From assembly GCA_019022495.1 (NCBI GenBank), contig JAFEKR010000017.1, positions 1 through 64,000 of the forward strand: a DNA stretch of 64,000 nucleotides, in the 5' to 3' direction. The notes beneath the pieces were generated by a model. The model was not told the origin of the DNA, ran no database searches, and saw only the letters and a list, made by a program, of their open reading frames with translations. The number at the start of each line of letters is the position of its first letter. The stretch's first letter is position 1. Positions 43,717 to 52,900 of the stretch are shown piece after piece. The DNA is from Epichloe hybrida (Eukaryota > Ascomycota > Sordariomycetes > Hypocreales > Clavicipitaceae). The position numbers and the translations under genes are program-made.

Positions 43717-44649
43717 ATGTCGTCGTACCTTGAGAAACAGTCATCGGCGTTCCGAGGCACGCTCGCCTCGGCGGCAGCCAAGCTCTCCAACCCGAGCAGC
43801 ACATCGGCCGGCAAAGCAACCTCGCTGGCGCCGCCGTCGCCCTCCCCCTCGGCGGCCTCGGACAGCACCACGCCGACGGCCAAGCGGAAGCGCGACACGG
43901 CGGCGGCGGCGGCGCCCGACGTGCCCTTTTCGCAGCCGCAGCTGACGGGGTACGGGGCCGAGGTCAAGACGCAAATGGCCTTTGCGGTAGAGTACCTCAA
44001 GAAGAAGGGCGAGCAGAAGACCATGACGGACATGATCGACCACCTCAGCCTCCGGGGCTACTCGGAGGAGCACAAGCGCGAGCTGGCCGAGGGGCTGAGG
44101 GGCCACCCGCGCGTCGACTGGAGGCCGGACGACGGGAACGGGGTAGGGGGCGGCGACGGGGGCGGCGACGGCGGCGGCAGGTACACGTACCGCCCCGTCA
44201 TCCGGGGCGTCAAGGACGGCACCTCGCTGCTCGCGTACCTGCAGCGCAAGACGGACGCGTCGGGCGTGTCGGTCAAGGACCTCAAGGACGGGTGGCCCGA
44301 CTGCGAAGAAGCCCTCGCGTCCCTCGAGAGGCAGCGCAAGATCCTCGTCGTCCGCACCAAAAAGGACAACTTCCCCCGCTACGTCTGGGCCGACGACTCG
44401 TCGCTGCACCATGCCGTGCAGCCAGAGTTCCAGGCCATGTGGCATCGCGTCCCCATCCCCAGCGTCGAGGACATGCATCGGAAGCTCGTCAACGTCGGGC
44501 AGAAGCCTACGAGCGAGGACCCCCTCAAGATTCAGCAGGCGGCGAACAAGCCCAAGACTCAGAAGAAGAGGGCGAGCAAGAGGGGCGGAAAGGCCACCAA
44601 TGTCCACATGGCGCATCTGTTGCAGGACTTTAGTCATATTCGGAGATGA
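43717..44649 (+). CDS. tfa2: Transcription initiation factor IIE subunit beta
   Basis: An intronless gene of 310 aa. The start is the ATG at 43717 (MSSYLEKQSSAFRGTLASAA); the longer open frame to 43402 lies in pyrimidine-rich leader. Residues 1–75 are Ser/Ala/Pro-rich. The first winged helix follows (KTQMAFAVEYLKKKGEQKTM, TDMIDHLSLRGYSEEHKREL), then a Gly/Asp-rich insertion at about 145–160, then the second winged helix (SLLAYLQRKTDASGVSVKDL, KILVVRTKKDNFPRYVW). The C-terminus is basic (KPKTQKKRASKRGGKA). TFIIE-beta bridges RNA polymerase II and TFIIH at promoters and stabilises open DNA. The GC-rich coding sequence makes a long antisense ORF, which I treat as a shadow. Confidence 0.93.
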   Translation: MSSYLEKQSSAFRGTLASAAAKLSNPSSTSAGKATSLAPPSPSPSAASDSTTPTAKRKRDTAAAAAPDVPFSQPQLTGYGAEVKTQMAFAVEYLKKKGEQKTMTDMIDHLSLRGYSEEHKRELAEGLRGHPRVDWRPDDGNGVGGGDGGGDGGGRYTYRPVIRGVKDGTSLLAYLQRKTDASGVSVKDLKDGWPDCEEALASLERQRKILVVRTKKDNFPRYVWADDSSLHHAVQPEFQAMWHRVPIPSVEDMHRKLVNVGQKPTSEDPLKIQQAANKPKTQKKRASKRGGKATNVHMAHLLQDFSHIRR

Positions 44650-45219
44650 CTTGGACGAAGTTGCTGGATGTTCAGAGGCACAATGGGAGTCAAGTTGCTG
44701 GATATTCAGAGGGCACAATGGGAGTTAAGATGTGTTTTTCCCCCGCTGCTCTCGGTTCCGCTGTACAATCCACGGCGAATTTTCTAACACAAACCGGCTG
44801 GTGTTGCAAAACCACGAACAATGACAAAAGTTCAAGGGAAGAAGAAGCAAAGTCATGGGACGGAAACATTAAAAATAGCATTCATGGCGTTTGGGAACCC
44901 TGACAATTAGACGGCTCGCGGTGGAGTAATGTCATTTCTTTTCTTTACTTTTTCCTGTGCTGAGCCAGATACGTTACATGAAATCGGAATGCTTCGCAAA
45001 GATGAAAGTACATCATGATGAGGGCGTTGTGATGGTTCGATAGACGCGTGCTTGACTTGATTAACCAACGTATGGCACGGTCGTCCCATGCTAAAACACG
45101 AATTGAGAAAGAAACAAATTATTCCGTGGCCCGAGGTATCAATCATTACCGCACGTCGTGTCATCATGGCTCATAGACCTGCAGGTCTGGACTTCTCTCG
45201 CAGCAAGCAAGAAGAGTCC
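44650..45219. other. Convergent 3' intergenic region (TFIIE beta / DsbA-like)
   Basis: 570 bp between convergent stops. A 25-nt sequence is imperfectly duplicated right after the TFIIE-beta stop (GTTGCTGGAT(G/A)TTCAGAGG…CACAATGGGAGT near 44662 and 44694). No gene. Confidence 0.5.
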
Positions 45220-46022
45220 TCATAGCACGCTGTTCCTGCTGGCGTTCAACAGGCCCGCATTCTCTTTCCATATCCTGTCGAACAAGGTCTCGAAAACCTC
45301 CTTGTCCTGGTACCCGCCCACCTTGTATCTGCCCATGACGGTGACGCACGGCACGGCCTCGACGCCCTTCTCCTCGACGGCCTCCTCGACCTGGTCGTCT
45401 ACGAAGCGGGTGTAGAGGCCGTTGTACAGATCAAGACGCACGACGTCGGCGGGGAGCGCGGCCTCCTCGCTCCCTAGGCTCACGAGGAACTCCTCGTCCG
45501 AGATGTCCTTGCCGAGGAGGAAGTGTCCGCGGAAGAGACCCTCTACGACGCGAGCCTGGGCCGCCGGCCCGCGGCGCCGGAGCGTGTTGGCGATCAAGAC
45601 CTGCGAGGCACGCGAGGGTCCCGTCACGCCCGTCACGGAGAACTCGAGCCCGTACTGCGCGCCGACGGCTCGCACGCGGTCCAGGTGCACTTGGAACTTG
45701 CCGGGGCCGCCGGACCATTCGTCGTACAAGGCCGTCTTGTCACATTCTGGGATCAGTCAGCCGGCCTGCCTGCGACGAAAACACACAGAGAAGAACAGGG
45801 GAAACATGGGACAGAGAGAGGCTTACTCGTCTTGAAGAGCGGGTTGAGACAGAATGACCGCCAGATAATCTCAAACTCAACCTCGGGGTGCTGTGCCTCG
45901 AACCTCCTGACGGCTGTCTCGAGACAATGTTTCTGGACCCAGCACCACGTGCAAAGAGCATCGGAGAAGATTTCGATGGGCACCAGCAGCCGTTGAGGCA
46001 CTGCTCGAGCCGAGGGTGGCAT
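45220..46022 (-). CDS. DsbA/FrnE-family thioredoxin-fold oxidoreductase
   Basis: Two exons (46022..45827, 45746..45220) give 240 aa. The intron 45826–45747 (GTAAGC donor, CTGAC branch, CAG) joins NPLFKT to KCDKTALYDEW. The start is the ATG at 46022 (MPPSARAVPQ). The thioredoxin strand and active site read PIEIFSDALCTWCWVQKHCL, a CxxC with the usual CPWC replaced by CTWC. An inserted helical domain follows, then the typical cis-Pro region VEAVPCVTVMGRYKVGGYQD. This group includes FrnE-like and 2-hydroxychromene-2-carboxylate isomerase-like proteins; in fungi the substrate is unknown. No signal peptide is visible, so it is probably cytosolic or mitochondrial. Confidence 0.88.
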
Positions 46023-46930
46023 TTTGACTGACGGAAGCCCCTCCAAGTAATCGGGTCTTACATCCAGCGTCAACGCAGGAGAAAAGAAGGGGAAATCTGG
46101 ATATGGTTTCACCAAGCACTGGGTTCAAAGTGTTTTTTTTTTTTTTTTTTTTTTTTTTTTGAATAGTGGCCAGTCGTGGGCTGTAAGCTCTGAGGCTTAC
46201 GACTTGTATTACACGACGATAAGCGAGGGTCCCGTTGTGCAAACCGAAACCGAAACTCTCTGTGTGAGTGAATCCTCTCCCCCTCGAAGCTTTCAAAGCT
46301 TTCACGGTGGTGTCGACACGCGATGAAGCAACTGAGTTTGTAACTAGTTTTGCGTGGGGATGAAGTTCTCGAGTGAAGATTTTGATCGGGTAATTCGATG
46401 GGGGCATGACGTTGAAGAGTTCTCGTCACCTGGGTGGTGGCGCCGGGCCGCTTTTTGACATAAAAACATCATCAGGGCGGACAAAACTTATCCTTGAACT
46501 ACTCGGTAATAATGCAGACGAGTCCCACGCCAGCGCCATGACTGTCGGCCAACCTGTGGCGTGCTTTGCTTTGCTGGCATCGCTTTGGGTTATCGCTTTG
46601 GGGGAGTGTCGCCATCAGTAATTTCCCCAGCTTGCGGCGGAGCAGATTCCGGGGCAAACGACTAATCCAAATATCCCTCTTGAGTAAGATTGGCGAGATG
46701 GGGTCGAGATTCTGGTACCGGCGGTAGGATAAAAGAGGAGACATCAGCACTACTCCGTGCGTCTTCGTCCGAATGGGCCATGCCCGATCGGCGATTACTG
46801 ATCAGTCTCTCGACCTCCTCTTGACTTGTTGGCGCTATTTTCCGAAAAAGAAAGGTTCAGCCCACATCTGTTGTACTGTCTCGTCCGTCGGTATCCAGAG
46901 CAGGGGGGTGCGAGGGGCGCCTGCAGGGCA
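46023..46930. other. Intergenic region upstream of the DsbA-like gene
   Basis: Promoter side of the DsbA-like gene with a T-run of about 25 at 46133–46160. No gene seen before the transposon boundary. Confidence 0.4.
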
Positions 46931-47014
46931 TACAGTAAATCTCGGCTGCAACAAAGTTGATCTCGTATCCAGGGTGGAGCCTCTGAGTCTAGATTAGGCA
47001 GGCGGTAAAGAATC

Positions 47015-47050
47015 TTAGCATATGCTAAGCATATGCTAAGCATATGCTAA
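47015..47050. repeat. Subterminal AGCATATGCTA direct/palindromic repeats (left side of MITE)
   Basis: GCATATGCTAA occurs three times in tandem; each unit contains the palindrome AGCATATGCT. Mirror copies lie near 47280–47300 and 47330–47362. Confidence 0.9.
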
Positions 47051-47094
47051 AGACCACAGTGTATTAGTGCGAAGTTCGTTAAATCATCAAATCG

Positions 47095-47218
47095 TCAAAT
47101 TATTAAATCATTAATCAATTTGTTAATCGATTTGTCAATCAAATCATCAATCAATTCGTCAATCAATTCGTCAATCAATTCGTCAATCAATTCGTCAATC
47201 AATTCGTCAATCGTTAAT
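47095..47218. repeat. 12-bp tandem array (AATCAATTCGTC) inside the MITE
   Basis: About five perfect units in the centre, with degenerate copies (AATCATC, AATTTGTT) on both sides. Confidence 0.9.
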
Positions 47219-47427
47219 CAATTTGCTAGTTATAGGGGCTATAGGTAGTATATGCCCTATAATATAGTGCTATAACTTTGCATATGCTAGGCATATGCTG
47301 CCCTATTATATAATTTATACTATACGTTAGCATATGCCTAGCATATGCCTAGCATATGCTATTCTGCCCGTCACAAGGCCCCACCCTGGATACGAGATCA
47401 ACTTTGTTGCAGCCGAGATTTACTGTA

Positions 47428-48444
47428 ACCCCGCGCCTGCATGAAATGAATTGGAGCATCAATTCAAAAAATGTCACTTCCCTCTGGGTACGTACCCAGC
47501 CCAGTTGCACATCGCCGATTGGTTTTGCCAATGCACTCATTGAGCCAAGCCCAGTGTCATCATCAATCAATAGACAATTAGACATCGATGCAGTGAATGC
47601 GTCGCGTCGGTGGTACAAAGCCCAATTGAACCGTAGTGGCCTCCCATGTAGCCAGCCATTTTTTTTTCTCTGGCCCTTTCGATTAGTATTGCTGTCTCTA
47701 AATACAGATAGATGGTCAAAGACCTGGGCACGTCTCCTGATGTCCGCTTGAGATGAGTCATGGGACAAACAAAATCTACCTACTTCTTTTTTTTTTTTTT
47801 TTTTTCAAAGAAACAGAGTCTACTTCATGCACCATGCACGCAGGTTCACCAAAGGCCCTCCTCAATGCAATATTCCGTATTAACGCAAAATGGCGACGAT
47901 TGATCTGAGATGCTCGCTTTTTTCTACACCTAGGACATGTCCCGTCCATGTCCCTACTCTACGAAAGAGTGAAATATGTAACCCGAGTCATATGCCGTAT
48001 GCGCTTGCTCACTCGAAACTAAAGCACCAGAAAAATAGTGCCATGCCACGATAGAGTCGAATGTTGCTTCGCGCGTCCCTATACGCCTGCCCCCGATGCT
48101 TGACAAGCCTCCCAAATCGAGTAACAAAACCAAACAGCGTCAGATTCGTGATAATGCAGTATGTCTCCCACCACTCTAGTTGTCAGTTTAGAACAGGAGT
48201 ACATTGTTCCGGCATTACGAGGTTCGAGAGTTGCCAAGTCATTGCACGAGTGAAAATGCGTGGCAGAAATAGAAATGCACACTGAAACAAACAAAAACAG
48301 CATCAATGACAAGATGCTTTCTCTCCTTGGAAGTCTAGTTCATGCTGAGTTGCGGAAACAAACGATGGGGTATCGATGGGCCACGATCGGGCCCCTGCTT
48401 CTGTTCGTCCTAATAGTGAATTAAACGAGCGCCAACTGGCCTTC
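47428..48444. other. Intergenic region between the MITE and the C2H2 gene
   Basis: About 1 kb; presumed 3' UTR of the C2H2 gene near 48400. T21 around 47788–47808. No coding-biased ORF. Confidence 0.4.
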
Positions 48445-48762
48445 CTAAGCCATATGTATTAGGCCGGGCTCTGTGCTATGCGGGCGGCGCATTTGAGGCG
48501 GCGCTCCGTAATACATTTGGTTCATTGCGGCGTTCTGCGAGTACGTGTCGGGTTCGGGATATACGTAGCCCGCGCCGTTCTGAGACGGAGACGGCACATG
48601 GGATGGTGACTGCCAGCCGAGGCTGGTCATGTGAGGGCTACCTCCCATACTTCCAGGGCCAGATTGGTGCTGTTCCAGATTGGGCTCAAGAATCTGCGGT
48701 GGCCCATATGTGTTTGGGTGGGACGTAGGGCGCATGCCGTTGTTGTTGTTGTTGGGGTTGCT

Positions 48763-48794
<32 letters not shown>

Positions 48795-49934
48795 AGCCAT
48801 TTGATGATGTCGAATTAGGGCTGCCAACGCCGCGCAAATGGGGCGGAAGTGACCCTGTTTGCTGAAGATACTGAAAGTCGCCTGGATGCCGGTTCATATT
48901 GTTAGCCGCGCCCATGTCCAGGCTGGGGGACATTGACATGGTTCGGTGGCTAGGGGAAGGTGTGGTCATGGGAGACCCATGGCTTGATAGACGATCCCCG
49001 TCAGCACGCGTTCGGGTTCCTCCTTTTTGTGCCTTGGACGCCGCGAGCGCTGCGGCAGTGGCTGCGGCAGCTTCCTCAATCGTGCCGCTGTGGTGATTCT
49101 GGTGACGGGTGAGTGTCGTTCGACGCGTAAAAGTCTTTTGGCAGTCCGCGTACGGGCATTTGTAGGGTCTGTTGCCAGTGTGGGTTCGTCTGTGGCGAGC
49201 TAGGGAGCTGCTGTCACTAAACCGCTGGAGCCGCCAATCCATGTCAGCAAAAAAACTTTCTACATGATGCAGGGCAACCTCATCTTTGCTGACCTTGGCA
49301 CACGTTTCACAGTGATGAGGCTTTTCGCCAGTGTGGACACGTTTGTGAACGGTCAGAGCTGATCTCTGAATGAATTGCTTGCCACATCCAGGGTGATCGC
49401 AGACATGTGGCCGAAGCCCTGTATGAATTCGTTCTGGGACAATGATTAACAACCATCTCTTTGCCAACTGGGAATAGTAAATACACGGCGAAGGTCAGAC
49501 TTACCATGTCTAGCGAGATCGCTCCGGCGGGCGAAGCTTTTACTACAGGTGCCACACAAAAAGGACTTGGAAGGTTGAGGGGACGGTTGATGTTGCTGAG
49601 GCATGTGGTGCATCGTCATATTATGGACTGTGCCCATAGCTCCAGGCATGTCCGAGAAAGTGGGCATGGCCATTTGGCCAGTCATCGAACTCGGCATGTG
49701 CATTGGGGCCTGCATCGCACTGGGCGAGGGGTACGATCTGGCAATGCTGTGCGGTGTTGAGTATGACGAGTGCTCAGACATATGGGGGGAAACAGAACGC
49801 TCCATGCTTGGCTCGTGTTTGATAAGAGAGAGGTGAGGTTGATGATATTCGCCGTGAGATCCGATGAACTGTGGGTGATGAAAATGATGTACGACTGAGC
49901 CACCTTGCCTGTTCAGCATGTTCGTCACATCCAT
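48445..49934 (-). CDS. C2H2 zinc-finger transcription factor, four tandem fingers
   Basis: Exons 49934..49505, 49433..49294 and 49224..48445 give 449 aa. Start ATG at 49934 (MDVTNMLNRQGG). Residues 1–120 are His/Met/Ser/Pro-rich. Four fingers follow from residue 127: FLCGTCSKSFARRSDLARHE (split by intron 1), HVCDHPGCGKQFIQRSALTV, HHCETCAK|RFSDSSSLARH (split by intron 2) and YKCPYADCQKTFTRRTTLTR, joined by HTG(E/L/N)(K/R)P linkers. Fingers 2 and 4 have CX4C spacing. The tail is low-complexity with an Asn run (48733–48795). Intron 2 (49293–49225) is 69 nt and stop-free. I do not recognise the ortholog with certainty; a nuclear developmental or stress regulator is the likely class. It has the longest upstream desert in the window. 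Confidence 0.88.
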
Positions 49935-52900
49935 CGCCTGGCGGCAAGGTCAACGTTGGTCACGACTCAGTCTTTTGTGCTCGGTTAGCCTCCGAATCCA
50001 AGATCGGGTCGTTTGGGGGGGGAGGCAAAGATGGACGTACGCGGAGACTGTCAGAATGATATCCCACAGAACAGAGCCAGTGATTTTCAACGGGCGAAGA
50101 GAGAGCTATTTGAGAATGTCAGTAACGTGATGTTGTCAGAAGCTGAGTACATGAACAATACACAAATCCAAATCGACGGCAAACTTGGAACTATCACGTA
50201 TGGGCATGGATAGTGTTTTTTTTTGGTTCGAAGTAACAGTAAAAGGTGCCCAAAGCTTCACAGTATCCAGAGCACTGGCCGACGTTGAGTCCTACCATCG
50301 CAGGCACCGACCCCCCTCCATTTGTTCTTGCGCCTCCGCGTTCAAGTAACGTGGCAAAGGGGGACACTTACTGGTTAGATTTCCGTTTAAGAACTCTCGA
50401 GTTATTTTTGGGTATAGCCAGAAACCCCCACGGTCGTAGGATGGTGGCGATGCGATGTCAGATACCCGAGGAGAACGTTTATCTAACCAGGACGAGAAGT
50501 AATCGAGGAGCATGGACACTCGCTTAACGATTCCCCGAGCGGAAAAAATAGTATAGCGACACCGTCTATTGTGTATGGACTTATGATGAAGTGCATAAAC
50601 GACAGCTACCGACTAACCACAGATGTGGGATTTTTTTGCTAACGGCACAATCAGGGTGTTTTGTTCCTATCGCACGAAGAGTCCGTCGCGTACAATCGAA
50701 CAGATCCGGCAAGATGGAGAAGCTTGCTGACAGCGCTCAAATCGTCGTCTTTAGCGATGGCAAGTTGAGAAAGAGAAGTCGGGGGTGGGAACGGCCAAAG
50801 TCTCTTTCTGGTATGATGCACGCGTCAACTGCTCCCTGCCGAACCGGGAACCTTCTTGATGGCGGAAGCGCGAAAACACTTCCAGATTTCCGCAATCGAG
50901 GCTGGCATCCGTGGCTGGGTTATGGAAAGTGAAGCGCGCAAGGAAGTCTCTGCGGCAAAATGAGGTCGATGCTTCGACGCCGGGATCGCGGAAAGGCCGA
51001 GGGAGGGAAGATCTAGGATTTTCTAGTTCTTGGACAATTCGGCCACTTCTAAAGCATAGACATTAGAAAAAGTGATGTGGCCAAAGTAAATATTGGCCGA
51101 AGAAGAGATTGACATGAGTGGGCAAGGTAGCTGATAAGACTTTTGAAAATTGAACAGCTCTCTAGGTGCGAGCGAGGAAGTGAAGGAAAGGAAATTAAGG
51201 AAGTGAAATATGGATTGTAGGGGCCAAGGCGTTACTGACGTTCCCTCTGCATCGGTGCCGACCGTGTCGCACGGGGGGGGGTGTGGCCCAGCAGAAAGGA
51301 GTGACAACTTGGAGTACGAGCCTCACACGCTGCTTGGGAGTACTCCCATGTGTACCAGGAACGCATTTCGGTACCCGGCCTGCCGGCTCCAGTCACCCTC
51401 CGCTGCCTCCGCTGCCAGCGTGGTTGGCTGACGCGGGCTGACGCTGGCTGACGCTGGCTGACGCTGGCTGACGCTGGCGTGCTGGCCTCTGACTGTTGGC
51501 TGCAGACAACAAACAGCCTGCAGGCGCAATGCGAGCAGACACTTGCCCGCAGTGAGTGGATTTGGGGGGAAGGAGGGGTCCCTGGGATTTGGGGGGTGTG
51601 GAGTGGATTAGGCCACTGACACTGACCGGAGCAGGCGCGAATCCCAGGAACACAGGCCGCTGCAGTGAAGGCGGAGAGGACTTGTGTTGGGAAGACACAG
51701 AAAAAAAAAAAAAAAATCGGAGCTCCCAGACCGGCGCAAGGGTGCATGTGCCCTGCTTGTTGAGGCGGACACGGGGTAGAAACCCATCCACAGCCGGCAG
51801 TGAAAGGAAGGGGACAGGGCAGGGCAGGGCAGGGTAGGAACAATGCAAACGACAAGGCAACGCAGATACGGTGATGGGGATGACGATCTAGCCTGTCAGT
51901 GCGTGCATCACCCAGGCGGCCGGTCTTGAGGCCACCAGCAGCACTCATGATTCTCGAGCTCGCGCTTGCGTTTCTCCGAAGCTCGACAACCGGGAAGCGG
52001 CATGCAGCCGGCGGGGCGATCAGCAGCATCGATGAGAACTTACAGGCGTCATGTGCCGCGAGGCGGACCAAGCGGTTTGAGCAGCGGGGACGTCCTAGAT
52101 GTTTGTCTGCTTTGCTATGAACCTGATGAGGTGAATTGCAGGTGGGGGTTGCCCAGACAAATTTCGCTCCGTGGATGTAAGAGGGATAAGACAGATGGGC
52201 GGTAATCCGTAGTGTCATGAGAAAGAAGTGACTTGAAGAGACGAACCATCAACCAGATCAAGATGGGCATCAAGTAGTTATAGACGCAGTGATAGACGAT
52301 AGACGCCTCGGGGGGGGTCCAAACAGGTGGGAGCGAGACACTTTCGACACTTTCGTGGACAAGTAGTGAGTGGTTGGTGGCACGCATCACTTGTGGTTAA
52401 GGTTGGAATTGGCCAATAAGCTTTGAGTTGCATACGCAACTATGCTCTACATGTAAATAAGCAATCATGTGTTTAGCGTGCCTGACAACAATGACAGCCA
52501 TGCTAGAGTCGAATGGGAGGGGAAAAATATGTTTCAAAATAGAACGTGGAGATGTGTGTAATCCCGTAGTAGTCTTTTTTGCCCAAGGGGCGTGCGAGTC
52601 CTCGGAACGGCCCTGTTGGCGTTGAAAATGATTGGTGCGTATGTAGGGCAGGGCATCCAGTCAAGCGCATGAATAGGGCCACGGTGACATGGATTCCACA
52701 AGGATGGAAACCCGTACACGTACATACATACATGTACAGACAACACAAAGTGTCGGTTGACTGACTATTAGCGAAGGGAACTCTCAGTCACTTACGTCGC
52801 ACGCTTGACTGGACGCTTCAGGAAAGGGCGACCATGTCGGTCGGCACTTGCAATTTTGAGCCCGACGTACGAATTACGGACCAAATCTGAACATCACCCA

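Larger units (their letters stand above)
46931..47427. mobile_element. Non-autonomous Tc1/mariner (Fot/Pot-like) MITE, 493 bp with 50-bp TIRs and TA duplications
   Basis: The element spans 46933–47425. Left terminus 46933–46982 starts CAGTAAATCTCGGCTGCAAC; the right terminus 47376–47425 is its reverse complement over about 50 bp with only a couple of mismatches near the inner end. Each end abuts TA (46931–46932 and 47426–47427), the target duplication of Tc1/mariner/pogo transposases. The interior (about 390 bp) is very AT-rich, has no ORF, and consists of AGCATATGCT palindromes near both ends and a 12-bp array in the middle. It encodes no transposase, so mobility would depend on an autonomous relative elsewhere. 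Near-identical termini suggest fairly recent insertion. Confidence 0.9.

Noticed and set aside
43741..44718. 325-codon minus-strand ORF opposite TFIIE beta
   Set aside because: Shadow ORF made of Arg/Gly/Val-rich low-complexity sequence; the + strand encodes both winged helices.
46110..46165. Possible pol III gene (GGGTTCAAAG followed by a long T run)
   Set aside because: No tRNA cloverleaf upstream; the T run is one of many homopolymers in the window.
47095..47218. CRISPR-like array
   Set aside because: The 12-bp units are contiguous without unique spacers, and the genome is fungal; it is MITE-internal satellite.
51232..52218. 328-codon minus-strand ORF in the large desert
   Set aside because: Cys/Pro/Ser-rich low complexity driven by the CTGACGCTGG and GGGCA repeats; no coding bias.
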